Shown here piece after piece: positions 43,678 through 53,771 of a stretch of DNA of 64,000 nucleotides. The DNA comes from Moraxella boevrei DSM 14165. Its GTDB lineage: Bacteria > Pseudomonadota > Gammaproteobacteria > Pseudomonadales > Moraxellaceae. Every line of letters starts with the position of its first letter. Position 1 is the stretch's first letter. The notes below the pieces were generated by a model. That model searched no databases, was not told the DNA's origin, and saw only the letters and a list, made by a program, of their open reading frames with translations. Position numbers and translations under genes: made by a program. The stretch lies in contig NZ_KB903808.1 of NCBI RefSeq assembly GCF_000379845.1, positions 1-64,000 of the forward strand, given 5' to 3'.

Positions 43678-46101
43678 ATGGTAAAAATTCGTGAAAGTTT
43701 GCCGTTGTTAGACGGTTCAGATGCCAACCATGATAGTGCAAGTATGCTAGCAAGTATTACCGCACAACACCATTTTAGTCATACGGATTTGCCGATTATT
43801 TCGGACTCAGCGAGTAAAATCATTGATGAGCATACAATAGACACGGACGCATGGTTAAAATCCATGGCAAAACGTGCCAATCAACCGAGCCTACCAAAGC
43901 TCATCAAAGCCTGCGAACTACTCAAGACTCAAGATTTATCTACACCTTCAAAGCGTTCCAATGCCTTTTTGACAGGGGTTGGTATGGCGGATATTTTGGC
44001 ATATTTGTATCAAGATGAAGATGCGTTAGTGTCAGCAATGCTGTACCGTGCGGTGCGAAAAGACGTGTTGAGCGAAAGACAAATCCGAGCAGAATTTGGT
44101 AATGAAGTGGCAGATTTGGTACAAGAAACGCTAAAAATGGGACGTTTGTCGGATTTGATTGAAAATAATAAACGCTTAGAAGACCATTTTAATAATAACC
44201 AAAAAGACCGTTTAGCAGGGATTTACAATATGCTAATTTCGGTTACTAATGACGTGCGTGTGGTGCTGATAAAACTAGCAGAGCGTACATTTGCGATGCG
44301 TGAATTATCCTTTGCCACGCCTGAACGTCAACAGCGTGTGGCTCGTGAGGTTATGACAATTTATGCACCGCTTGCCCATCGGTTGGGTATTGCTCAATTA
44401 AAATGGGAGTTAGAAGATTTATCCTTTCGTTATCTTGCCCCTGACCGTTATAAAGAAATTGCCAAATTGCTTAATGAAAAACGCAGTGAGCGAGAAAGCT
44501 ATATTCAAAATGTGTCCGCTCAATTACAACAAGCCTTAGCAGAACATGGCATTCAAGGTGAAATTTCTGGACGTGTAAAACATATTTACTCTATTTATCG
44601 TAAAATGAAGCTCAAATCGTTGTCATTTGACCAGTTATATGATATTCGTGCATTGCGAGTATTGGTGAATACAACGGCAGAATGTTATCACGTCATGGGC
44701 TTGGTACATGGGCTATGGCGACACATTCCTGAACAGTTTGATGATTATATTACCAATCCAAAACCGAACGGCTATCGTTCACTACACACAGCGGTGATTG
44801 CACAAAATAAGTCCTTAGAAGTGCAAATTCGTACCTTTGGTATGCACTATGAAGCCGAGCTTGGCGTGTGTTCGCACGTCAGTTATAAAGAAGGGACAAA
44901 AAACAAACAAGATGATTATTTAACCAAAAAAATCAGCTCATTACGCCAAATTCTATTAAATCAAGATACAAAAGACGTTACTCAACCAAATGACATTAAC
45001 AAAACCGAACCGATAAAATCTATCCAAACTCAATCCGTTCAAGATGAAGATGCGGATTTGGATTTTAGTGAGTTTGAACGGATTTATGTATTTAGTAAGG
45101 ATGGCGATATCATTGAGTTACCAAAAGGTTCAACCGTACTGGATTTTGCCTATTATGTGCATACCCAAGTTGGCAACCGTGCTCAAGCCGCTCGTGTTAA
45201 TCAACGCTATGTGCCACTCACCTATCAACCCAAAACAGGCGAACAAGTAGAAATCATCACCAAACAATCACGAGAGCCAAACCGTGATTGGCTGGTGGCA
45301 TCACTCGGTTACATCAATACCGCACGAGCAAGGGCAAAATTACGCCAATGGTTTAACAAACAAGACCGTGATAAAAACATTGAAACAGGTAAACACATTC
45401 TTAACAAAGAATTATCACGCTTATCCGTGCATCCAAACAGCATTGATTTACATGATTATGTGAAATTTTTTAACGCACGCAACGCTGATGATATTTTAGT
45501 TGGCTTGGTCAATGGTAATGTGGAACTACCCGATTTAACCGCCCAAATCAGCCGTCATCTTGACCTTGAACCTGATGTGGTAGAAGCTGAGCTTGTACCT
45601 AGTATACACCCAAAAGCCACAGGCAAACTGGACGCTTATAAAATTGAAGTAGACGGTTTGGACAATATTGATATCAAACTAGCAGGTTGCTGTAGCCCTG
45701 TGCAAGGTGAGCTAATTGCAGGATTTATCACTCAGTCGCACGGCGTGAGCATTCATCACGTGGACTGCCCAGAATATGAACGCCTTATCCACAAAGAACC
45801 AGAACGGGCAATTAGTGCCGTTTGGTATGGCAATAAAGGCAAATCACAACTGGTACAAATCTACCTTGAAGCCTATGACAGACGAGGTTTATTGCGAGAT
45901 TTAACCTATATCATGGACCAAGAAAATGCCAACATTCGCCGAGTGGATACCCTAAGCGACGTGGAAGATATTGCAAGACTCAACTTTAGTATCGAAGTAA
46001 CAGGGCTTGGGCAATTATCCAAGCTTTTGGCAAAACTAGAACAACAACACGGCATTATTTTAGCCAGACGGGTCATTACCAATTCCCCAAAAAATGCCTA
46101 A
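43678..46101 (+). CDS. relA: (p)ppGpp synthetase RelA
   Basis: The 807-residue RelA/SpoT-family stringent-response enzyme makes (p)ppGpp on stalled ribosomes. The N-terminal HD domain lacks its metal motif: the usual HDxxED position reads YRAVRKD, so hydrolase activity is not expected and this is RelA rather than SpoT. The synthetase domain (about 290-375) has RVKHIYSIYRKM, YDIRALRVLV and KPNGYRSLHTAV. A TGS domain starts near 468 (YVFSKDGDIIELP) and a C-terminal ACT domain near 727. The start has GGAG upstream. Confidence 0.94.
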   Translation: MVKIRESLPLLDGSDANHDSASMLASITAQHHFSHTDLPIISDSASKIIDEHTIDTDAWLKSMAKRANQPSLPKLIKACELLKTQDLSTPSKRSNAFLTGVGMADILAYLYQDEDALVSAMLYRAVRKDVLSERQIRAEFGNEVADLVQETLKMGRLSDLIENNKRLEDHFNNNQKDRLAGIYNMLISVTNDVRVVLIKLAERTFAMRELSFATPERQQRVAREVMTIYAPLAHRLGIAQLKWELEDLSFRYLAPDRYKEIAKLLNEKRSERESYIQNVSAQLQQALAEHGIQGEISGRVKHIYSIYRKMKLKSLSFDQLYDIRALRVLVNTTAECYHVMGLVHGLWRHIPEQFDDYITNPKPNGYRSLHTAVIAQNKSLEVQIRTFGMHYEAELGVCSHVSYKEGTKNKQDDYLTKKISSLRQILLNQDTKDVTQPNDINKTEPIKSIQTQSVQDEDADLDFSEFERIYVFSKDGDIIELPKGSTVLDFAYYVHTQVGNRAQAARVNQRYVPLTYQPKTGEQVEIITKQSREPNRDWLVASLGYINTARARAKLRQWFNKQDRDKNIETGKHILNKELSRLSVHPNSIDLHDYVKFFNARNADDILVGLVNGNVELPDLTAQISRHLDLEPDVVEAELVPSIHPKATGKLDAYKIEVDGLDNIDIKLAGCCSPVQGELIAGFITQSHGVSIHHVDCPEYERLIHKEPERAISAVWYGNKGKSQLVQIYLEAYDRRGLLRDLTYIMDQENANIRRVDTLSDVEDIARLNFSIEVTGLGQLSKLLAKLEQQHGIILARRVITNSPKNA

Positions 46102-46154
46102 CCTAGCAAATCCATTGGTGTTAAAAAAGTTCAGAAAAAAGGATAACGCAAACA

Positions 46155-47015
46155 ATGCCAGAATTACCCGAAGTACAGACCACTGCCACGAGTTTAACGC
46201 CCTTAATTGGACAAAAAGTTGCCAATATTCGCATTTTTCAACCCAAACTACGTTGGCAAGTGCCTGACGATTTGGCAACGTTACTAAGTTTTGAATTAAA
46301 CCATGTTGAAAGACGTGCAAAATATTTAATTTTAACCTTTGTTAAAAAAAGCATTGAAAAAAAATTAATTATTCATCTAGGCATGTCAGGTAGTTTACAA
46401 CAACATCCCCATGATTTTGCCGTGCGAAAACACGACCATTTAATCATTGATTTTATTGATGATTTTGCAAAAACTACCCAGTTGCATTATCATGACCCAC
46501 GTCGTTTTGGTGCGGTGCTATGGTATGACATGTTTGCCGATAAATTGCTTCATCACTTGGGCGTTGAACCGCTCAGTGATGATTTTACCACCGTTTATCT
46601 ATACAACCTCATTCATCAACGCAAGCAACCGATTAGCCGACCGATTAAAGCGGTGATTATGGAACAAACGATTGTGGTTGGTGTTGGCAATATTTATGCG
46701 ACAGAAAGCTTGTTTTTGTCCAAAATTCATCCATTGACGCCTGCCCATTTGTTAAACTATCAACAATTATCAGATTTGGTAAAACATATTCGCCAAATTT
46801 TACAAACAGCAATTAAAAAAGGTGGCTCAACGCTCAAAGATTTTACCGTGGGTGCAGGCAAAACAGGTTATTTTCAACAAACTTTAAACGTGTATGGACA
46901 TAAAGGCGAGCCTTGTCCGATTTGTCAAACGCCGATTGACAATGTAAAAATTGCCCAACGAGCCAGCACGTTTTGTCCAAACTGCCAACCTTTGCCGACT
47001 AATTTAATCAGTTAA
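46155..47015 (+). CDS. mutM: Formamidopyrimidine-DNA glycosylase MutM
   Basis: The 286-residue base-excision repair enzyme removes 8-oxoguanine and formamidopyrimidines and nicks the abasic site. The N-terminal Pro nucleophile and Glu (MPELPEVQTT) are present, as are the H2TH segment (VVGVGNIYATESLF) and a C-terminal four-cysteine zinc finger (CPIC and CPNC pairs). It lies 53 bases after relA. Confidence 0.95.
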   Translation: MPELPEVQTTATSLTPLIGQKVANIRIFQPKLRWQVPDDLATLLSFELNHVERRAKYLILTFVKKSIEKKLIIHLGMSGSLQQHPHDFAVRKHDHLIIDFIDDFAKTTQLHYHDPRRFGAVLWYDMFADKLLHHLGVEPLSDDFTTVYLYNLIHQRKQPISRPIKAVIMEQTIVVGVGNIYATESLFLSKIHPLTPAHLLNYQQLSDLVKHIRQILQTAIKKGGSTLKDFTVGAGKTGYFQQTLNVYGHKGEPCPICQTPIDNVKIAQRASTFCPNCQPLPTNLIS

Positions 47016-47193
47016 CCTCGTGTATTTTGCCAACATACAACAAAATTTAACCGTTAATCCGAAAAAAATGCTAAAAATGTAGAATTTTACTTGCTAAATT
47101 GCGTAAAAATTGGTGTAATGTAGCTTTAAATTTTAATTCATTCATTGGCTAACCTATTTTTATCGGTTTTTGTCCAAGTTTTAGGAGTTTGTT

Positions 47194-47604
47194 ATGAAAA
47201 CATTGCGTAAATTGGCGATGGTTGGTGCGTTAAGCGTGGCGTGTGTGAGCCCAAGTTTTGCAGCGACTGAGATTGACGAGGATAACTTTGGTCCAACTTA
47301 TGGCTCAATGGTTGCCGATACCGTTGGTGGCAAACCTTTACAGTTAGCCACGGTTGTTGGTGGTACTGCCGCTTTTGTAGCCAGCTTGCCTTTTACCTTT
47401 TTTACAGGTGATGTTGCCAATTCTAAACGTGTGTTAATTGATGAGCCTATCCAAGCCTTAGACCGTTGCCTAGGTTGCACGCCAGCCCAAGATGCCTACT
47501 ACAAATCACAACAAGTGCATAACAACCAAGTTCGCCTTGTGGTGGATGGTCCATCAGAGATTTATATCAACACCGACCAAAATGTGGTGGTAAGCCAACC
47601 TTAA
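47194..47604 (+). CDS. Small exported protein of unknown function
   Basis: The 136-residue protein has a Sec signal peptide (MKTLRKLAMVGALSVACVSP, cleavage near SFA-A at 23). The mature part has a hydrophobic Gly/Ala stretch (LATVVGGTAAFVASLPFTFF), then RVLIDEPIQALDRCLGCTPAQDAYY with two Cys that could form a disulfide. I recall similar short exported proteins in Pseudomonas and Acinetobacter but no function. It has an AGGAG ribosome-binding site and its own terminator. Confidence 0.75.
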   Translation: MKTLRKLAMVGALSVACVSPSFAATEIDEDNFGPTYGSMVADTVGGKPLQLATVVGGTAAFVASLPFTFFTGDVANSKRVLIDEPIQALDRCLGCTPAQDAYYKSQQVHNNQVRLVVDGPSEIYINTDQNVVVSQP

Positions 47605-47638
47605 TTTAATTTGATAAAAATTATGGCAAAAGTGTTTT

Positions 47639-47668
47639 AAAAAAGACCTTACTATAGGTCTTTTTTAT
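47639..47668. terminator. Bidirectional intrinsic terminator
   Basis: AAAAAGACCT and AGGTCTTTTTT pair around a 7-base loop, with A-run before and T-run after. It separates the small exported protein gene from the convergent RluA-family gene. Confidence 0.85.
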
Positions 47669-47688
47669 TTAACAATCTTGTAAGAAAA

Positions 47689-48390
47689 TCAAAATGGCAC
47701 ATCGCTTTCCCAGTTGAGCCAAACACCAGAATTTGGGTGTTTTAGGCGTAATTTGTGAGCGTGCAGACAAAGCCTTGGCGATAACGCCAACGCTACGCCG
47801 TCTGCATAAATTGGGTCGCCCAACATGACATGACCCAAATGTACCATATGCACGCGTAATTGATGACTGCGTCCTGTGATGGGATGCAACGCCACGCGAG
47901 TAATCGGCACATCTTGACGCAGTTCGTGGTGCAGGCTTTCAAATTTAGTCAAGGCGTGTTTATGCCAATTCATATCCACAATATGACGTGGCTTAGTACT
48001 TGGCTCGTAGCGGACGGGCACGCTGACTTCGCCCGACTGTGGCAACGTGCCAAATACCAAGGCTTGGTATTCTTTTTGTGGCAATCGGTCGATAAATTGT
48101 TTGCAAATATGGCTCTGTGCTTCGGCATTTTTGGCAAAAATAATCAGCCCTGACGTGTCCATATCTAGCCGATGAATGAGCTTTAAATTTGGCTCAACTT
48201 TTAACAAACGTGATTGTAAACTGACCTTTAATTCACGTCCGTCCACGCTGAGCAAGCCATGCGGTTTGTCCACCACCCAAATATCATCATCTTGATAAAC
48301 CGTGATTTTTTTAGCAAAATCTTCAAAAAAACTCGGTAAAAGTTGGGTTTCTGCGTGGTTTTTTTTGGCAATTTTTTCAGCAGTTAACAT
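47689..48390 (-). CDS. RluA-family RNA pseudouridine synthase
   Basis: The 233-residue enzyme has the catalytic motif HRLDMDTSGLIIFAKN with its Asp nucleophile, IWVVDKPHGLLSVDGR before it, and LHPITGRSHQLRVHM after it. It converts uridine to pseudouridine in rRNA and/or tRNA. The short length with no S4 domain is closest to RluA itself (23S U746 and tRNA U32), though RluC/TruC cannot be excluded. The start follows AGGAAAA. Confidence 0.88.
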   Translation of the reverse strand: MLTAEKIAKKNHAETQLLPSFFEDFAKKITVYQDDDIWVVDKPHGLLSVDGRELKVSLQSRLLKVEPNLKLIHRLDMDTSGLIIFAKNAEAQSHICKQFIDRLPQKEYQALVFGTLPQSGEVSVPVRYEPSTKPRHIVDMNWHKHALTKFESLHHELRQDVPITRVALHPITGRSHQLRVHMVHLGHVMLGDPIYADGVALALSPRLCLHAHKLRLKHPNSGVWLNWESDVPF

Positions 48391-48501
48391 GAATTTTCCT
48401 ATAAATCCAATGAATTGGATACAATCAATCGGCTATTTTAACACAATCGTGCGATTATTTTGTTAAAATAATCCAATTTGTTGCTAATTTAAGTTTTTAT
48501 C

Positions 48502-49743
48502 ATGCACCCAATGTTACACACCATTTGGCAAAGTTATCGTCAGTATATTCCGCCACATCAGCCGATTTATATCGCTTGCAGTGGCGGTCGTGATTCTATG
48601 TGCTTGCTCTACGCCTGTCATTTGCTAAAATTACCCATTCATGCCATTCATATTAACCACCAATTACAAGCGGTCAATGAAGATTGGCAAATAATAGTAG
48701 AGAATTTTTGTCAATCACAACAAATCCTTTGTCAAAGCCAACGCTTAACATGGCAAAATCCTAAGCTTGTCAATGAGCAACAAGCGAGAACCGCTCGTTA
48801 TCAAGCCTTTTGTGAACTCACCGAAACCAATGCGATTATCGCCACCGCCCACCACGCCCAAGACCAAGCCGAAACGGTGTTATCAAACTTTTGTCAAGGA
48901 ACAGGCATTACAGGGCTATCAGGAATGTCGGCATTTAGCACGCAACACGCCTTTGCTAAACCGCTTAGACTGTGGCGACCGCTGTTGTCGGTGAGCCGTG
49001 ATGTGATTAATGAATTTGTCAAGTTGCACCAAATTCCCTATGTAGATGACCCAACAAATATTTATCAGTCTGAGCAAAATAATAATCAACGTACTTGGCT
49101 ACGCCATCAAGTTTTTCCTGTGTTAAATCAACGCTTTAACCAAGTTAGTCAAAATATCGCTCGGACTTGTCAAAACTTGGCAGAAAGTGAACAAATTTTA
49201 CAAGAAATTTATCAACAAGATTTGTCTTTTTGTCAATCTTTTAGTTGGACAAGTCAGCAACAATGCTTAAATATTGAAAAATTACAAAAACTTAGCCAAC
49301 CTCGTATTTTTCAACTATTACATTATTGGGTAAAAGCAGAAAAAGCATTTGCCCCAAATCGGCAAATTATTGAGCAAATATACCAACTTATTTTAACAAA
49401 AAATAGCGACCAACAAACGATTATCGCATGGCAAGGCGTACAAATTCGGCGTTATCAACACACTTTGTATCGGTTAAATACAGATTATGTGACGGCTTTG
49501 GCAACAAAACAGCCGTTATTTTGGCAAGCGATGAACCCAGATAATGCGTATCAATCCAGAACCATTGTCGCAGGTGAAAGCTTTCAGCGTTTGGGTAAAC
49601 CGCATCACGAAAGTTTTAAAAAAATTTGTCAAGCATTAAAAATTCCTGCGTGGGAGCGAGTTTTTGCATCAGTTTTACAAAAAAATGGACAGGATTTTGC
49701 CCTATGTTTTGCCGATAGATGTGTTTTTTTAACAAATTTTTAA
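48502..49743 (+). CDS. tilS: tRNA(Ile)-lysidine synthetase TilS
   Basis: The 413-residue enzyme makes lysidine at C34 of the tRNA that reads AUA, an essential step. The PP-loop is SGGRDSMCLL, followed by HAIHINHQLQ, TAHHAQDQAETVLSNFCQGTGITGL and VDDPTN. A TilS substrate-binding domain and a C-terminal domain complete it. An ATG three codons inside (48511) is an alternative start. Confidence 0.93.
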   Translation: MHPMLHTIWQSYRQYIPPHQPIYIACSGGRDSMCLLYACHLLKLPIHAIHINHQLQAVNEDWQIIVENFCQSQQILCQSQRLTWQNPKLVNEQQARTARYQAFCELTETNAIIATAHHAQDQAETVLSNFCQGTGITGLSGMSAFSTQHAFAKPLRLWRPLLSVSRDVINEFVKLHQIPYVDDPTNIYQSEQNNNQRTWLRHQVFPVLNQRFNQVSQNIARTCQNLAESEQILQEIYQQDLSFCQSFSWTSQQQCLNIEKLQKLSQPRIFQLLHYWVKAEKAFAPNRQIIEQIYQLILTKNSDQQTIIAWQGVQIRRYQHTLYRLNTDYVTALATKQPLFWQAMNPDNAYQSRTIVAGESFQRLGKPHHESFKKICQALKIPAWERVFASVLQKNGQDFALCFADRCVFLTNF

Positions 49744-49902
49744 TGTTTCTGCATGGTAAATTTGGTTTTTATTATGTTAAAATAAGTAAGATTGTAATTT
49801 TATCGTGCTATTTTGGATTTTATCCAAATAGCGTTGTTTTTTTGTGGATTTACGCTAAACTGTTAAGATAGTTACCTTAGCAAAATTTTAAGTGGAAAAT
49901 TT

Positions 49903-51603
49903 ATGTCTGCATTTCCAAATTTTGGTGGCATTGCGTTACGATTAGTTCAAGAGAACATCGTAAGCGAATCTGCCATGCAAAAAGCGATTACTGAGTCGCA
50001 ACAAGAAAAGAAAAATCTGATTGCCTATTTGGTCGATTCCAAAGTAGCGAGTGCTGACCGTGTGGCTTTGCTGATAGCCCGTGAGTTTGGCGATCCGCTG
50101 ATAGATTTGGATGCCTTAAATCCTGATTATATTCCTAAAGATGCGGTTGAAGAAAAAATCATCCGTGAATTTGATATTTTGCCAGTTTTTCAGCGTGGCA
50201 ATCGTCTGTTTGTGGCGATGAGCGACCCAACCCGTGTGGATGCCTTAGATGCGTTAAAATTTAGCACACGACTCATGGTGGAAACTGTCGTTGCTGAACA
50301 TAGTAAAATCAAATCCATGATTGAAAAGATGTTTTCAGCATCAACTTTGGATAGTTTTGGCGATTTTGATGCTGATTTTGGTGATGAAGATAAACCTGAT
50401 GATGGTGGTGGTGAAACCACACTAGATACGACAGATGATGCTCCTGTGGTAAAATTTGTCAATAGTATGCTGATTAAAGCCATTAGTATGGGGGCATCGG
50501 ACTTACACTTTGAACCTTATGAAAAGGTGTATCGGGTACGTTTTCGTGTCGATGGCGTGTTACAAAAAATTGCCAATCCACCGATGCAGTTAGCCAGTAA
50601 AATCGCTGCCCGTCTAAAAGTGATTTCCCAAATGGATATTTCTGAACGCCGTATTCCGCAAGATGGTCGTATTAAGCTAAAAGTCTCCAAAGAACGGGCA
50701 ATTGACTTTCGTGTGAACTCGTGTCCCACCCTATTTGGTGAAAAATTGGTTCTGCGTATCTTGGACCCATCATCGGCAATGCTGGGCATTGATGCGTTAG
50801 GCTATGAACCTGACCAGAAAAAATTATTTATGGAAGCCCTTGATAAACCGCAAGGGATGTTGTTAATTACTGGTCCAACAGGTTCTGGTAAAACCGTTTC
50901 GCTATATACAGGTTTAAACATTTTAAATACGGTGGAAACCAATATTTCTACCGCCGAAGACCCTGTTGAGATTAACCTTGAAGGGATTAACCAAGTCAAC
51001 GTAAATAATAAAGTGGGTTTGACATTTGCCAGTGCGTTGAAAGCCTTCTTGCGTCAAGACCCTGACATCGTCATGGTGGGTGAGATTCGTGACCTTGAAA
51101 CCGCCGAAATTGCGATTAAAGCCGCTCAAACAGGTCACATGGTATTATCAACATTGCATACCAACTCTGCCCCTGAAACCTTAACACGTTTAAGAAATAT
51201 GGGCGTGGCATCGTTTAACATTGCCACTTCCGTCAACTTGGTCATCGCACAGCGTTTGGCACGTCGCTTGTGTAAAGTGTGTAAAAAACCAACGGAAGCC
51301 CCACGTCAAAGTTTATTAGAAATGGGCTTTACCGAAGAAGATTTGGATAATCCTGAAAATGTGATTTATGAACCAGTCGGTTGTTCTGAATGCCGTGAAG
51401 GCTACAAAGGGCGTGTCGGTGTCTATGAAGTGTTAAAAATCACACCAGAAATTTCACGGATTATTATGGAAGACGGTAATGCCATTCAAATCAAAGATAT
51501 TGCCTTGACCCAAGGTTTCCGTGATTTACGACGTTCAGGTATTATGAAAGTCTTGCAAGGCTTAACCAGCGTGCAAGAGATGTACCGTGTCACAAGTGAA
51601 TAA
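49903..51603 (+). CDS. pilB: Type IV pilus assembly ATPase PilB
   Basis: The 566-residue hexameric ATPase drives pilus extension. An N-terminal MshEN/GspE-N domain (about 1-150), an acidic Asp/Gly-rich linker (about 155-175) and the motor domain follow: Walker A GPTGSGKT (324-331), AEDPVEI, Walker [20 protein letters not shown], then a zinc site with CKVC and CSEC pairs. It leads the pilB-pilC-pilD operon. Confidence 0.95.
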   Translation: MSAFPNFGGIALRLVQENIVSESAMQKAITESQQEKKNLIAYLVDSKVASADRVALLIAREFGDPLIDLDALNPDYIPKDAVEEKIIREFDILPVFQRGNRLFVAMSDPTRVDALDALKFSTRLMVETVVAEHSKIKSMIEKMFSASTLDSFGDFDADFGDEDKPDDGGGETTLDTTDDAPVVKFVNSMLIKAISMGASDLHFEPYEKVYRVRFRVDGVLQKIANPPMQLASKIAARLKVISQMDISERRIPQDGRIKLKVSKERAIDFRVNSCPTLFGEKLVLRILDPSSAMLGIDALGYEPDQKKLFMEALDKPQGMLLITGPTGSGKTVSLYTGLNILNTVETNISTAEDPVEINLEGINQVNVNNKVGLTFASALKAFLRQDPDIVMVGEIRDLETAEIAIKAAQTGHMVLSTLHTNSAPETLTRLRNMGVASFNIATSVNLVIAQRLARRLCKVCKKPTEAPRQSLLEMGFTEEDLDNPENVIYEPVGCSECREGYKGRVGVYEVLKITPEISRIIMEDGNAIQIKDIALTQGFRDLRRSGIMKVLQGLTSVQEMYRVTSE

Positions 51604-51674
51604 CAAAACATTTTTTATTAGCCAATAACAACAAAAATAGGTATCAACTACCGCCAATCATTGAGGATAACCGT

Positions 51675-52895
51675 ATGGCAAAAGTCCAAACCGAACAATT
51701 ACAGGATTTTATCTATGAAGGCACGAATAGACGTGGCGAAAAGGTAAAAGGTGAGGCAACTAGCCGTAATATTGACCTAGCACGTGCCCAACTGCGTAAA
51801 CAGGGCATTCAAGTTAAAAGTATCAAGAAGAAAGCCAAACCCTTGTTTAAAGGGGGTAAAGCGATTAAAGCGATTGATATTGCCATCTTTGTGCGTCAAT
51901 TAGCCACCATGATGAAAGCGGGTGTGCCATTAACCCAATCTTTTGAGATTGTCGCCGATGCTTTAGAAAACCCTAATATGAAAGAATTGGTATTAAAAAT
52001 TAAAGCGGATATTGAAGCTGGTAGTAATTTCGCCTCTGCTTTACGTAAACATCCACGTTATTTTGATGATTTGTTTTGTTCGTTGGTGGAAGCGGGTGAA
52101 CAATCAGGTGCGTTAGAGACCATGCTTGAGCGGGTTGCGACCTATAAAGAAAAAAGTGAATTACTAAAAGCGAAAATTAAAAAAGCCATGAAATATCCTA
52201 TTGCGGTTATTGCTGTTGCATTTATTGTAACAACAATCTTATTAGTTAAAGTTGTGCCTGTTTTTGCTGATGTTTTTAAATCTTTTGGTGCAGAATTGCC
52301 CGCTTTTACCCAAATGGTGGTTAATATGTCAGAATGGATGAAAAAATGGTGGTGGATAGTATTATTTACTATTGCTGGACTAACTATCAGTTTTTCTGAA
52401 GCAAAAAAGCGTAGTAAAGCCTTTCGGGATTTTCTAGACCGTTTGGCACTTAAAATGCCTATTTTTGGTAATATTGTGTATCAGGCAATTATTGCAAGAT
52501 TCTCTCGTACCTTATCAACAACCTTTGCTGCAGGTGTACCGCTGATTGATGCTCTAGACTCTACAGCAGGTGCCACTAACAATGTGGTTTATTATAATGC
52601 AACCCAACAAATTAAAGAGAATGTCGCCACAGGGCAACAAATGCAATTTGCCATGCGTTCTACCAATCTATTCCCCAGTATGGCGATTCAGATGGTCGGG
52701 ATTGGCGAAGAAGCAGGTAGTCTTGAAGAAATGCTCGATAAAGTTGCCACCTATTATGAAAATGAAGTGGATAATGCTGTCGATGGTTTAACTAGCCTTA
52801 TGGAACCGATGATTATGGCATTTTTGGGGATTGTTATTGGTGGCTTGGTGGTTGCGATGTATTTACCAATTTTCCAAATGGGTTCTGTTATTTAA
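51675..52895 (+). CDS. pilC: Type IV pilus inner-membrane platform protein PilC
   Basis: The 406-residue inner-membrane protein has two GspF domains (about 70-195 and 275-395), each with cytoplasmic helices (FVRQLATMMKAGVPLTQSFEI; FSRTLSTTFAAGVPLIDALD), and three membrane helices. It couples PilB motion to pilin insertion. The stop overlaps the pilD start by one base. Confidence 0.95.
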   Translation: MAKVQTEQLQDFIYEGTNRRGEKVKGEATSRNIDLARAQLRKQGIQVKSIKKKAKPLFKGGKAIKAIDIAIFVRQLATMMKAGVPLTQSFEIVADALENPNMKELVLKIKADIEAGSNFASALRKHPRYFDDLFCSLVEAGEQSGALETMLERVATYKEKSELLKAKIKKAMKYPIAVIAVAFIVTTILLVKVVPVFADVFKSFGAELPAFTQMVVNMSEWMKKWWWIVLFTIAGLTISFSEAKKRSKAFRDFLDRLALKMPIFGNIVYQAIIARFSRTLSTTFAAGVPLIDALDSTAGATNNVVYYNATQQIKENVATGQQMQFAMRSTNLFPSMAIQMVGIGEEAGSLEEMLDKVATYYENEVDNAVDGLTSLMEPMIMAFLGIVIGGLVVAMYLPIFQMGSVI

Positions 52896-53770
52896 TGAAT
52901 ACGTTTTTTTTTATACAATTATTACAACAATCACCGCTTACAGCGATGATTGTTTTTGCTATTTTAGGCCTATGTGTTGGCAGTTTTTTAAATGTGGTCA
53001 TTCACCGTACTCCGCTCATGCTTGAACAGCAATGGACAACTGAATGCCAATATTTATTACACCCAAATGATAATGTTGAACCACCCATTCCCATCACCTT
53101 AAGTTTTCCACCTTCTCGCTGCCCAAAATGTAATCATCAAATCCGCTGGTATGAAAATGTTCCTGTGCTTAGTTGGCTATTTTTACAAGGTAAATGCAGT
53201 GGCTGTAAAAACCCTATTAGCTTTCGCTATCCTTTTGTGGAGATTATTACCGCGATTTTATCGGTTTTGGTGATTGTACAATTTGGTGTGACTTGGCAAG
53301 GGGCTAGTGGTTTAGTTTTAACTTGGGTTTTAATTGCTTTAACAGGCATTGACTTTGACACCCAGCTATTGCCTGATAGACTGACTTTGCCTTTGGCAGG
53401 ACTTGGTTTATTTGTCAATGCTTTTGCTATTTTTACCAGCCCAAGCCAAGCAATTTTTGGCTATGTGATTGGCTTTTTATGCCTTTGGATTGTTTACAAG
53501 CTATTTTTATTAGTAACAAAAAAACATGGTATGGGCTATGGTGATTTTAAATTATTAGCCGCCCTTGGAGCATGGCTTGGTCCAAGCCTACTACCATTAA
53601 TTGTCTTTTTATCCGCGATGATTGGCTCAATCGTTGGCGTGATTTTGATGAAACGTGCAGGTGAAAGCAAACCGTTCGCCTTTGGGCCGTACATCGCCAT
53701 GGCAGGTATGGTTGCGTTGTTATACGGTCAGCCAATTTTAACCTGGTATTTAGGCAGTATGGCAGGTTAA
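52895..53770 (+). CDS. pilD: Prepilin peptidase/N-methyltransferase PilD
   Basis: The 291-residue polytopic aspartyl protease cleaves and N-methylates type IV prepilins, and type II pseudopilins where present. Its cytoplasmic zinc loop has CPKC and CSGC pairs, and the two catalytic Asp are in GIDFDTQLLPD and GYGDFKLL (GxGD motif). Translationally coupled to pilC. It could also serve the T2SS implied by gspE at 11544. Confidence 0.95.
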   Translation: MNTFFFIQLLQQSPLTAMIVFAILGLCVGSFLNVVIHRTPLMLEQQWTTECQYLLHPNDNVEPPIPITLSFPPSRCPKCNHQIRWYENVPVLSWLFLQGKCSGCKNPISFRYPFVEIITAILSVLVIVQFGVTWQGASGLVLTWVLIALTGIDFDTQLLPDRLTLPLAGLGLFVNAFAIFTSPSQAIFGYVIGFLCLWIVYKLFLLVTKKHGMGYGDFKLLAALGAWLGPSLLPLIVFLSAMIGSIVGVILMKRAGESKPFAFGPYIAMAGMVALLYGQPILTWYLGSMAG

Positions 53771-53771
53771 A

